In this document: positions 10,951 to 22,950 of the stretch, one piece after another
Layout of the letters: each line of letters begins with the position of its first letter
How positions within the stretch are numbered: the stretch's first letter is position 1
Origin: Schistosoma mansoni
Lineage: Eukaryota > Platyhelminthes > Trematoda > Strigeidida > Schistosomatidae
Reading direction: 5' to 3'
Assembly: GCF_000237925.1 (NCBI RefSeq)
Contig: NC_031502.1
Coordinates: forward strand, 14,496,434-14,560,433
DNA length: 64,000 bases
The notes under the pieces: model-generated
Told to the model about the DNA's origin: nothing
Database searches by the model: none
Seen by the model: only the letters and a program-made list of their open reading frames with translations
Made by a program: the position numbers and the translations under genes

Positions 10951-13900
10951 TCACCATGAACTAATAATATTGCTAATGAATAACGCTGTTTTAATCTCAT
11001 ACTATATCGAACATTTACCCTTACACTTATCCATAGTCCATCGAGTTCAACCATTTCAACTAATTCCTGGAAATCCTAACATTCAATGTCAAAAAGAAGT
11101 AGATGAGGAGAAATCTGAATAAACCTCATTTCATAGATTATATTTTTACATACGTATTAACTGAATCTGGGTAAACATCATTGCATATAACTTTCTATAT
11201 TAGTAGTATTAATTTGATTACTTCAAAAATTTTATTATCAGACTTAGCTGATTAAATATGCAAATTAAACTTACAAAATAGTAAAACGAAACTAATGATC
11301 AGCATTCACTGATGTGCTTTAGTTTAGTGTTAAAACCAATTATTTTTAGATTCAGTTATGTCGATATAAGTAGATACTTATAGACTACTGTAATGGATTG
11401 AAGTGCTCTACAGATGAAATATGTTAGAAACGTTTGTTAAGCATTTGAAAATATCATAGAGTTTGAAGGATAAGACTATTATTTTCGTAAAAGTCATCAG
11501 TCTCTAAATATGCACAAAACTTACGTCAAAATGAAGAAAAGGTTTTTTCTAATAGAACACTTATTAAATTACTGATTTGAAGATAGTCTTAGCATCATTA
11601 CACCACTTTCCTATTGGCCAAATGTAGATATTGCTAGTTCTAATAAAATAAACAGAAGTTGGTTAGCCCAACATTTTTATTTTAGAAATAGTTTAGTGTA
11701 TAACAAATGGTCAGGTGAACATAAGCCATTCATGAGTAACAAATTTTTCGAAAAACAAAACAGGTGAGGGACTTTAGAAATAGACTGAAGTTAGGTGTTG
11801 TAATAACTTTGATTAGGCGATCATAAAAGTATTATAATAATTTTGTAGTGATTTAAACTTTAAGTTATCATACGAAATAGAGGAAACATGGTGAGTGTTA
11901 GAATTATTTGTCACTTAAACCAGATGGATTTCATTTCGTAAACTTGAAGTGATGACTGCTAGTTTGAAACACTGAACAGAAACTGGTGTGTACATAACTG
12001 AAAAAAACGTTTTGGGTAAATACAGAAAATTTCAAAATAACTTAATGTGTATCAACGGAGTCAGAAGTGAATTCCGGACTTTCAAGTGATAGTTACTAGT
12101 TCGGTTTAACAAAAATCAAACAAATACATGAATTACGTGACTTTTTTCATGTCTAAGATATACCAATTTTGTGAAAATGGATTTCCTGCTTCATAATACT
12201 TTATATTTTAGTAGTTAAAAGATCGCTCTGAAGTGTTTGTAAACAAGACATATTTGAGCTCACACTTGTTTTCAATAACCTCATCACCCGGCTTAATGGT
12301 TAGGTATACATGATTATTGTATGACAATGGCTAAAGTAATGCATAAATAAATAGACAAATTAAAGACTGTTCTTGTTCAAATAGTGAACTTTTTTTATCG
12401 GTTACGGTTAAAATACGCCAAAAATGTGTCATTAGTGAATGAAGATGTTCACTTAAGGATGGGGCAGAAATATTTGTTCTAAGATACTGAGTTAGAACTA
12501 GAGTAATAAAATAAATCATATCAATAAAGTCCATAGCAGGTTATTTGAGATAATAGCAACAACGATGCTAACAGTAATAAAGTTGAGTGAACATAATTTA
12601 TAATAAAAGAAATGTCAGGGTAAATATGATAATAATGTTAAGAAATTTACGTAAAATCGATGAGAATAGGGCAGAAGAGAGATAAATATAAAAGGGGGAG
12701 TGAGGAGTAAGAGTTCATAATATATAACGTTTGTATGGGGTGACTCGATCATGGCCCATTGTAAATAGAAGTTAAATATACCTAAATTTATAAGTTGGAT
12801 TTTCCGAATTTATTCTCAATGAATTACACTGTATAGAAGAGTCGTAATCTTGCTCCTGAATGTGAATTGTTCGTAACTTGATACAAAACCTAGAAGGCTT
12901 TATCTATTCTAATATAATGTTCGCTAACTACCAGATGAAGAAGAATCACTCTAGTGTTGGATTTCGTGACTGCCTTCATATCTTTTTGGTAAATCTCTAT
13001 CTATTTCTCCAGTACTTTTAAGTTCTGATCATCAATAGATTTCTGAGAGTCAGTAACTGAAAAATACAAGTATCTCCAAACTGTCGATTGACTAGATAAA
13101 TGCAAGCAACTAAGATGTTTGAACCGAATATCTTGAGTTATGCACTTGATAGTCTGTGTATTTCGTTTAGGATTTGTGGTGAATATTTTGATGTTTATCT
13201 GAGCAACATGTGTTTTTTCCATTTGTTGTGGTAGAATATTAAGTGATGAATTTTTGAATAAGTAGTAGATAGATTAATGTAAACTTTAAGAATGGTCGAA
13301 TAATCCTGAAAGATTTTGAGATAATTTAAACTTTTAAAACTCAATTTGATTAAACTTAGATTGTTAGAGCTCAATCGATCTCAGTACAATGTGTTCAGGT
13401 AATCTGAGACAATGTCTAAATTTAATCCTATTGTAATAAGCAAACTAGTATGAGGTTTCCAACATTTTGTCATATGACTTCGAAGTAATTAAAACGGTCT
13501 GCATAGTTGTCAATATTTCATGGATATATCGTATAATTCTCCCACATTTATCCTTTTCCAATACTTATTCAGTAACAAATGTGTTGCTGATTAAGTAGTT
13601 ATCAAACTTTGTATTTTCCTTGATTTTATTTCTTAAACGTCACATGAATTGACAAAATAACTTAAACTCTGTTCGTATGTGTTCCTATTTATTTGATTAT
13701 TAGTATTTCAAAATAAACTCAACGTTTCAGGAAAAGAATACAAAGAATCAATCTAGTTCACGACTTGAATAACTAATAATATAATTATAATGTTTCCAGT
13801 ACTATTAAAATTCAACTCTTATTTGGGCAGTGTTTAATTTATCTTCCCAGTATATTACAAGCGTTTTTGTTATAATATTCAGTGTCATTGTAGTCATGTA

Positions 13901-16900
13901 ATCTAGTGCGCTATTAGAGTCTGTTTTCACGGATTTGGACGAGGTATACAAGAAGTGTCATATAGTTATTTTGAAATTAGCCCTACAGTCACTATTCATA
14001 CCATTTCAGAAATTTTAATTTGGGCTCAGTAGCATAGTTGTCTGTGGTCTTACTAGGAAGTATGATGTATCAGTAGTTTACTGGTACCATGTGTCTCATT
14101 CTTAACGTCCCTATAGAACCGCAGACATTTGATGGCGATACGATTTCATTTTAATAAAGATTGTAGCAATTAGTTGTTGACGAAATGAAATACATGAGTT
14201 ACATATATTTCTATCTAAATTTCGTATTTTCTAGTAAAGTCTTATCCAGAAATTTTACAAACCCAAATGAAGCATTTTATTTAAAGAGGCTGCTTCTTCA
14301 TTAGAAACGGTTGAAATATTTTCAGGGAAAACAGGGTATTAGTTATCTATAGAACTTTATTTATCGTTGTATAACAATGAATAGCTTACCAATAGTATCG
14401 AGAGGAGTCACTATATTCACATCAATGTTTGATTAAAAGGTTAATTTTGTTATCATTATTCCGGTAACATTACTGGCCTATAAAATATTCTTTCCTTCAG
14501 AAAAATAAACTTTTGATTTTTGGTACCAATAAATGATTTTTCGTACAATTAATAGAGAACATATTCATGCTTATTATATGGTTTTTTATTTGAGCTAAGT
14601 TAATTTTTCAAAAATTAAAGGTAACAACCTTTAGATACATAATTTTAATACTGAATTGCTATTGCTATGTATGAGAATATATGAAGTTCAATTTCTAAAT
14701 ATTCTGGTTGTTTGTATACAAGAGAACTCCTCAGGAACGGACTTCAGTGATGGTATGTTTGTCACCTTTAGTTCATTATCATTAAAATGCATTAGAACTT
14801 AAGGTGAAAAGTTTATGTGAGCTGAATAACCAGGCGATTAATGAATTTGCTTCTTCTTGAACACTATTGGTAGAGACTGATTTAGTTTAACCTTCAGTTA
14901 CTGTACTTATTCGTACTTATTTCCTCTTGGTTACTAGAGTAACTACATCTCACTGTAATAACTTGTATTTAAAAAACATTGCAGTGTTTTTATTTTCGGA
15001 CAATATATATACATTTAAATCTGTGCACTCGATTAATGCAATTTTGTTATCAAGTTCCAGATAAATTTATGATGAATAATAACCGCATGTAACTCTTAAA
15101 GTGTTTCATTATGAAGGTCGTTTTGTGCTGTGATAAAAGCTGCAGACTTTGTATATATTGATTTTTCAAAGTTAAATGACTAGTCAATTTATTTCTGAAA
15201 CTATCAAACATTTAGTTTTTCAATAGGATTGCGGAATAATTAGATTCGCATTAATCTTGGCCGAAAATAAATTAGCTCTGCCTTTCCTACTCAGTTTATT
15301 GGCTGTTCAAAAACCGATAACTTAAATCCTACGTTGGATTATTTTAAATATTAAACAATCCCACAACAACAATTTGAATAAAATTAAAGAAAAACCCACA
15401 AACTTTATGCATTAACACAGTGATGTTTCCCAACAGATTTTAAAAAAAATTAATAAATCTGCATTCAAGAAGAAACGTTAGTTTGTTCGGAAGTTAGACT
15501 TTGTTTTTTTAGTATTTTTTTCACAATGAAATTCAATATGTAATACAAAAATTCCTACTTGACTTTAACCATGTTTTTGACAATTAAAACGCTGTCACGC
15601 TATTCATCGCTAGCTTTAGCTAACTAATTATAAATTGAAAACTGAACATCGTTTTAGTTCAGGTTTGAAACTCTTCAACAATAGGAATTATTAATCATAT
15701 TTCATGTTAAATGTTTATGTGAATAACAGTTTAAAGAATTTAGTACTGATTGCATATATTTCGTCCACACAAATTGTAGAACAAAGAATTTGTCAAGTTG
15801 AATTTACCTTCAATTAATTTTGTTTATTAAGTAAGAAAGTACTGAAAACTAAACTCATAATAACCAAATGGTTTGTTTGAAATGACAACTACATAAAATA
15901 ACCTTTTGTTTTTGGGGAGAGTGGAAACCGATCCGAGACTCTAAAACCATTAAAGTATGTTCATACTAAAAGACCTTATTTTACTAACTTCAGGGTATAT
16001 GTTTTTGGAGTTAATAGAAAATCAATGTTATGAAAACAATCAGATAATTTCGATTTTATTTTATTTGTCAGTCGTATGCAGAGTGGTAGTTGAAAACATC
16101 GAAGAAGTAGTCAGTTCAGTATTATTACAGAGATAAATTTCGCCCTGATTAGAGTGGTGGTGACTGGGTAGAAACGCGATTCTTTCGAATCTACGGATTC
16201 CATTATAAGTTGGTTAGTTGTGATTTCTTGACTACTTTCAGCTTGAGTGAATATAAACTCTACGCTTTCATAAATGGTTTGATAAATGATAACCACACAC
16301 ATAAAGCGACTACTCATCTTTTGGAGAATTCGTGATTGGAAGGAGTAAACGTGTCACTCTCTGTTTCTAACATCATTTCTCAAGCACCTAGGAATCGGGA
16401 AATGAATACGAGATTTTCGTACATAGGATGCTCAAGCCCCCAGTTCTAGTCGAAGAATACTAGTTAAGAAAAGTAGCGTAACCAAAAGGTGTAACATGAA
16501 AGGCTAGTAAGTCTTTTATAATTATATATATATATAAAAAATTTTTTTTCTAAACACACATACTGGCTTCACATTCTTTTAAAGCGGTACAGTAGATGGA
16601 TAAATACTTTACAAATAATTTTATACTTGAGTATTCCGTTTTGGAGGGTAGTGGAAGTAAAACCAATTGCAACAACTCACTCATCATGGATCGATTTAAT
16701 CCATTTTCAGACCTACTTTGAAAATTATAATTTTCCTAAAGATCTTTGTGAACTGAAAAATGAAAAAAATTATGCTGATAAACCATCATAATTGAAGTGT
16801 AATGTATGTAAACACTGAACAACTTCAAAGTATAGATTATGTCATTTATATTTATGGGTTTATTATTGCCTATCAAACTTCCTTTTCATGATTTTAGGTT

Positions 16901-18985
16901 GATATTTCCTATTAATTTCCGTCATATTTGATACTGGTTTATAATCACATACCATAAAATTATATGAATGTCCTGGTAAAAGTTTAAAAATTTATTAAAA
17001 TGGGTTTTATTAGGGTTTTTGGATAAACTTGATAAATATCTTGAAAAGCTACTTAGGTTTTAAGTTCAAGAAATTGACTTTTTAATAGCAAACAAATCTT
17101 TAGAGAATATAATGAACATCTTGTTTAGTTCTGAAGGTAAGGAACACCAGGACGCGTCATATCATAATGAATATAACAATGGGAAACATCACTAACAGAA
17201 ATATTTTAGGAGACTATTCAGAAAATTAAGAAAAGCAGTTCAAGGTTCCATGATTGTTGTTTTCTGTATATTCGCTGAGGTTGTAGCATAGCAGTAGTAG
17301 TGATTTTAAACATACTTTAGTTCATAAGAGAATAGATTGAGGCTACATATTGGTTACTCTGTCTAGCTTTCTGTAGCTAATGCTAGAATTACTTTCTTTG
17401 AATGCATTTTTTCAAAAGAGAATCTTTTGTATTGCGAACAATCAAATGGTTTTATCGCGTGTCAAATCTGAATTGATTTTAAAAATTGTTGGAGTGTTTA
17501 TTGACCTGTTCCTATTTCTTAACTGCTTGGGCAATAGAATAAAAAGGAACATAGGTTTTCACTTTAAAAAAGAAGTTTAATGCCCTAAATAATAAATTTG
17601 TATTTGGTTTTAATTTTAAGTTCCAATTTACAGAAATTGTTAAAAAAGTAACTGACTCTAAACGTGAATATGCTTATTCATTTACTGGTTATAAACCATC
17701 TGCGCACTATTAACGTTTCACACGGTTAGCCGGTGGAAACTCTGAGAATCACATCACCAGTGTTACTCACTAATGACTGTAATCGGATTTTTGGCTCCAA
17801 AACAATTGAGTGGTTGACTATTATCTTCTATGCTTGAGAAAAATATACATCTTTTGCGATTGCAGAAATAAGAAAATTTAGAAACATACATTGAAGTTAG
17901 CAGTAGTTTGAAATGTGCTAATTACTGACTATTTTAGCTATTACTCAATTATCCGTGTTTTAGAATGTTTAATTAAAGTTGCATTACCAAAATGGTTCAT
18001 TCCTCTGAAACCATTTGGGTTAACGAAGCTTAACACCCGTCCAGGGAAGATAAAAAAAATTGCTTCTGTAATCTGAAAATCAGACATAACTAATCTGGTC
18101 GTAGTGAATATGCCACAGGTAAACAGTAATACAGTTTATGCAAAGAGAGTTAAGTAAATGTGACCCGAAATTCAGTAAAGATTTGTGACCAAATACTCCC
18201 TACCTAACTTTTACTTACTTAGTATTATAAGTAAATTTATACACCATGTGTCAACGTTTCCACAACTAGCTGAATTTACAAATCACTGAATTAAATTAAT
18301 CATTCGTTAGTGAATGGTTATAAAATGAATAGTAACTTTCTATGATACAATCTTATTGAAATTAATTTTGTTCACTTAGATATTTAAAGGGTGACTGAAA
18401 TGTTCATTTATAATTTATATTAGAGTTAATTTTCATGATAAAATTGATGGGTTCAATATGGTGATATTTAATACAGCTAACTTTTTTCATATAAACGGAT
18501 GGTTTCAATAACAGTGCTAAAGAACTGATTTAAATATCTTATCACACGTCCATTTGATCATTATAATTAGTTTATGAATACAACGATTAACTAATTAATG
18601 TTAGCTTAAAATACACTATGAGACAGAGTAAATTAAATTTCGTTGATCGGTTGACTAGTATCTAACCATAATTATAAAATTAAAATCTAGATCGAATGCA
18701 TAGCTTTCCTGAGATTCCTGGCATCCGAGACCGAACTTAATTAGTTGTTTAAGTAATTTAGTTTCTAAATATCTGCCGAAGTGAATTTCATTCGTTAAAC
18801 AGAATCCTCTAAATGACAGTCATCCTTTTTGTCCTATGTGCTACAATCGAATGTAGTTGAATATAAAATTACGGAATTTCTTAGTAAAATCTGATAACCA
18901 TACAGTACTACTTCATTTGCAAAATATCCATCAATTGTCTCAGACTTTGTTGTTCCTTCGCTTCCATATCAATCACTCCCTGTCT
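10951..18985. other. Long gene-free AT-rich stretch
   Basis: About 8 kb without any open frame that shows splice signals or familiar protein motifs. It holds A/T homopolymer tracts and a TA microsatellite (16522-16536). A weakly tRNA-like phrase near 14025-14070 (GGGCTCAGTAGCATAGTTG) is too diverged to call. Confidence 0.5.
16522..16536. repeat. (TA)n microsatellite
   Basis: A run of TA dinucleotides followed directly by A and T homopolymers. Confidence 0.7.
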
Positions 18986-19240
18986 TCATTTTCTTCTCTT
19001 CAATTTTCTCAACCTTCTGCCGTCAGGTATTCCACTTTCGATTGGTGATAAATACTGCTTATATTTTTCGACATCAGTAACAATACCACAATACCTGTCC
19101 ATACAATTAGTACACATCACAGCAGTACCTTTGGTTACCTTCACTAAAACAAAAGACGCAGGATTTGTAGCACGAAATGGGCTCATCTCCAGTAATTCAG
19201 ATTGCAGGATATCAGTTTTACTAAATGTCCTAGATATCAT
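18986..19240 (-). CDS. Unrecognised 84-codon open frame, possible exon or relic
   Basis: The frame has unusually protein-like composition for this window: a CTNCMDRYCG cysteine cluster, PFRATNPASFVLVKV, and a strongly basic end (GRRLRKLKRRK). Inside it, the sequence CTTTTGTTTTAG followed about 50 bases later by ACAG/GTATTG could be an acceptor-donor pair, so the true exon may be shorter. No poly(A) signal was found soon after the stop and no partner exon was identified. It may be an exon of an unseen minus-strand gene, a relic of a transposon-encoded protein, or chance. I do not recognise a family. Confidence 0.25.
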   Translation of the reverse strand: MISRTFSKTDILQSELLEMSPFRATNPASFVLVKVTKGTAVMCTNCMDRYCGIVTDVEKYKQYLSPIESGIPDGRRLRKLKRRK

Positions 19241-20667
19241 AGTTGAATAAATAAGTGGTCACTGAGATCGTAACAAATTTACGTGATGATAATGCTCATT
19301 TGTAAATGGTAAGTGAAGATTTGTAGCTAGGACTGAACGACAATAAAGCCTTCGGAGTTGAATCATCTAACTCAGAGAGTACGATAAAACCAAACGGTTG
19401 GAAAAGTTGGTTATAAAAATCTGATTATGATTTTCTACAAGTATTAGTGAAAATTTGGATATTATCAAAGATGTGACCTAAAAAAGTGGTTCATAAAATT
19501 TAGCTCAAGGAGCAAGATCCAAGGAATTGCATTGGAATACAGGTTGAAACGGATATCCTTTAATCATTCACCATCAAATACTTGGTTACAGCAAAAAATC
19601 GTATTCGTTGATGAGATTTCTCGATAACTAATTGGCTTGTCGTTTCATCCTTTCTTATGTTTACCTAAAACTATTTGGGTACAAGGTATAAGTCTAACTA
19701 TCTGGAGACTTTTGTATCAGGTTATCGTTAGTATAGATCATGAGAAGTTACTTTAATGTGTATCACACGACATTTGAGTTGAACTCCGTTTTATTATTTA
19801 TCTGTATTGAAATTTATTCATATGATAACAAGGAGTAAATTCATTGAAAACTTAATGTTGTAACTAATTAGGAATGAGTGAAATTCTAGTTAAAATCTAC
19901 TACAATTTCTGAAATGACGTTTTTCATGGGATTTTAATCCGTTCTACCTAGAAATACACAGGAAATAATTAATGAAACTGTTGTTTTGGATACAGATACA
20001 TATTTGATTAAGACTTAACTAAGAATCATTGTTACACAACTTTATTTATAAGAAACTTCATCAGAAAAATTGGTTTACTAGATCTTAACTTGTCTTAAAA
20101 CAATAAAAGTCAATATCTCATGAGGATTTTTGTTCTTCATTCTCAATTAATTCCGTCAAAATAGATATGAAATTGTTATTTAACAGAAGCCAGGACAGCT
20201 ACTTGTAAAAACGATTTAATCCCTTACATATACTCCATTTTTTTTCAATTACCTTTCGATAATACTATTATAGTCTATTCTTCATTCAAGCGTTGTAAAT
20301 GTAATTTTTCTTCAAACATTTGAAATTGAACCACTTCAGTGTTGGCGTTTATAGCATTCGAAGAACTTAAGTATTCCTTAAAATATAGAAATGAAGTACT
20401 GGTTATCCTTTATTAAATGTATAACTGTGGAAGTAGCCGAAATATAAATTAATAATCTAGTATTAAAATTGTTACTTTATTTACTTATAGGTTACTGAAA
20501 AAAAGACTCAAATATTGGTGATTGTAGCCAACCACTAGTAATTATTGGAGATTACATCAAGTTTAAACAACTTGTATACACAAAACATTTGGTAAACCAA
20601 ATATGTTTAGCGCTGGCTGATTTTATGAACAATCCAACCCCTCAGCTAGGCGTCAGCGAAATGGAAC
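19241..20667. other. Intergenic, no gene seen
   Basis: AT-rich sequence with stops in all frames; no repeat recognised. Confidence 0.5.
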
Positions 20668-20775
20668 CTTGAAGGTATATGCGTTGGTTCAAGTTGTCAC
20701 ATTAAATCACCACAGCAAGATGAAATCATCAAGATGAGTGCCAAATTAGTAGTATTAGTAGTGCGGATAGTACAA
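20668..20775. repeat. Second copy of the dispersed repeat seen at 1960-2075
   Basis: Shares the ordered phrases GCGTTGGTTCAAGTTG, CACAGCAAGATGAAAT and a GTAGTATTAGTAGTG end with the 1960-2075 copy. It lies about 300 bases from the decayed reverse transcriptase that follows, so both may belong to one element. Confidence 0.45.
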
Positions 20776-21059
20776 AAGGTTGAACGTCGAGGGTCCAGTT
20801 TTGAAGGAAACTAATTCGCTGAATAAAAGATGCTATATAATTTTAAAACTAGTTATCAAACAATAAATTCATCCGAGCCATTAAGACTGATTCCCATCTA
20901 TGTCACAATGTCTTCAACCGGTGAGGAGATCTACATCTGACAACATGGCTCTGTACAACAGTCAGTTTTTTTGTTTGTACCAAATGTAATCTAAGCATTT
21001 CGAGATAATATGTTAACCACCTCGTAGTAGGCTGATATCTGAAGAGTGAAACGAATAAA

Positions 21060-21760
21060 GAACTACCAGCAGAATTATATATACAAAGTAGTTAAATAAA
21101 AATGAGGATAGTGGGCAGCCCATATGAACATTGATACCAGTTACCAAATAAGATTATAGTTCTCTGTAAGCTCTGGCTGGACCAATAGTTTTACGGTGAA
21201 AGCCTTCACAACTTTCACATAATTCTTCTTCATATCATTTTAGTGACGAAAACTACCACAAAACCTGTCGATATATGAGGTTAAATAAAGCCTTTAAAGC
21301 AACTAATACCACTGCATTTTGACGTATGTAAATATATCTATTTTTTACAACTTGGTATGGATTAGATATATTATTGATGCACTCACGTCCAGGTCTGAAG
21401 CCAGCCTGCTTTTCTCGAGTTCAATGTTCACAGGCCCTAATTAAGAGTTGAATGATTGCTGAGATTATTATTTAGGATATGATATTAATTAAACTTATTC
21501 CTCTGAGATAATCACAAAATAATGTTTTTCCTTTCTTACAAGCTGGTATGTTTAACGATCAAGATCAATCAGATGGGGCTAGATCAAGCTCCCAAACTTT
21601 GGTTAATATAACAGTCAGTCTAACTGCTAAAACTGAGAAACCATCCTTGAAGATCTCCAGGGATGGACAATCAGGTCCCACTGCTCTCTCTAATCTCAAA
21701 TTAGCTCTGGATTATTCAACTTGACTGAGAGTCTGGAGGCTTATGCCAATCATTTATTCA
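21060..21760 (-). pseudogene. Decayed non-LTR reverse transcriptase
   Basis: Minus-strand translation in shifting frames gives reverse-transcriptase landmarks in the right order: IFKDGFSVLAVRLTVILTK and WELDLAPSD (about 21565-21680), QAGFRPGRECINNI (about 21355-21405), and MGCPLSSFLFN (about 21095-21130), the last being the block after the expected QGCPLSP motif. In non-LTR elements this domain copies RNA into DNA at the nicked target. Stops and frameshifts occur throughout, and the catalytic YADD region is not visible. Motif wording suggests an RTE-type element of the kind common in schistosomes; the exact clade is not settled. Confidence 0.75.
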
Positions 21761-22610
21761 GGTCGTTTGGAAATAATAGCTAACTGTACACATGTTCTTC
21801 GGAGTTTAGACATTTGTTTTCGACAAAATAATTTAATCTGGTGTTTTATAATGAATAATCTTGAAGGACGATCGTAATAATGATTTCATTATTCTGAGGA
21901 TAGAAGTTTTGTGTAGTTAGCTAAAAGCGGTAGAGAAACTACTTATTAAATTTATGATGCACAGAGACACTTTCATTTAGAACAAAAATGCCTTTGAGCT
22001 AATTAGCAGATGAGTTTTATTCAATATGCAAATGCCCCTTTTTTATTCTTACTGAAGTAAATTGGAATTCATCTTTTAAGGATAACTACGAAAATGGTAC
22101 GAACCCGAGCGGAAATCTGGTTTTAAATAGGGAACAAAGGACCGAAAAAAGCTTGTCTAACTATACTCTGGTAACAAAAATAATCAACTAAAAATTACCT
22201 ATTATCTATATGCTTGGATTAGAAAAATCCTTATTATATTCCGTCTTGGGAATAATAACTTTTCTGTGAACTACAAGTAATTTAATTTTTTAGAAAACAG
22301 TCAGGTTATTGGAACAAAATATTCTTATCTGTAGACATTTATTACGCCTTTATAAGGTACTCGACTATTTTCATCGATATTTTAAAACACTTGATTTAGG
22401 AATATGTATATTAAACTGGGGGACACATTTTAGTTGATGTAAAGTGAATAAACATTTTAGCGAAATGAACGAAAGTAATTCTTTATGTAAAATTCATATC
22501 CATACCACAATTTTCTGAAATTCAAGTAAATAGTTTCAAGAATTATAACGTTCAACACTATATTTGCGGGAAAAGTATGAACTAAACAATTCATAAATAT
22601 ATAAGCGATG

Positions 22611-22950
22611 ATGGATAGTGGTTAGCAATAGAATCTATGACGTGAGTCTCATCCTATTTGGGATTCGCCAGCTGGATGTACATGTATTTCAGAGTTGATG
22701 TTCACTATGGGACTCGAACCCAGTACCGTGAACATCAGCTCTGGGATGCATGTACATCCAGATGACCAGTCCCAAAGAGGATGGAGCATGCATCCTGCAT
22801 TCCACTGATAACCACTATCCATCTCTCCTTATAATGCTTGTGAATGAAGGCGATCCGCACAGAATGTACATATGCCGACAAGAGACTGATCAATTGCAGT
22901 CCTAAACAATAATGGGAAAATACAAGCAAATAATACTAAATAAATTTAAT
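22611..22950. repeat. Sm-alpha-like SINE copies in an inverted pair, with tail
   Basis: Arm 22611-22705 and arm 22728-22823 are imperfect inverted repeats of about 95 bp around a 22-bp spacer (22706-22727) that holds a B-box-like GGTTCGAGTCC on the minus strand. Each arm contains a hammerhead region in opposite orientation. The minus copy has CTGGCGA and GAGA, and the plus copy has ATGACCA and GGAG, instead of CTGANGA and GAAA, so both cores are dead. The plus copy continues into the family tail (22824-22950: ATGCTTGTGAATGAAGG, CATATGCCGACAAGAGAC, AATGGGAAAATAC), the module that forms the palindrome at 9586-9775. Confidence 0.75.
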
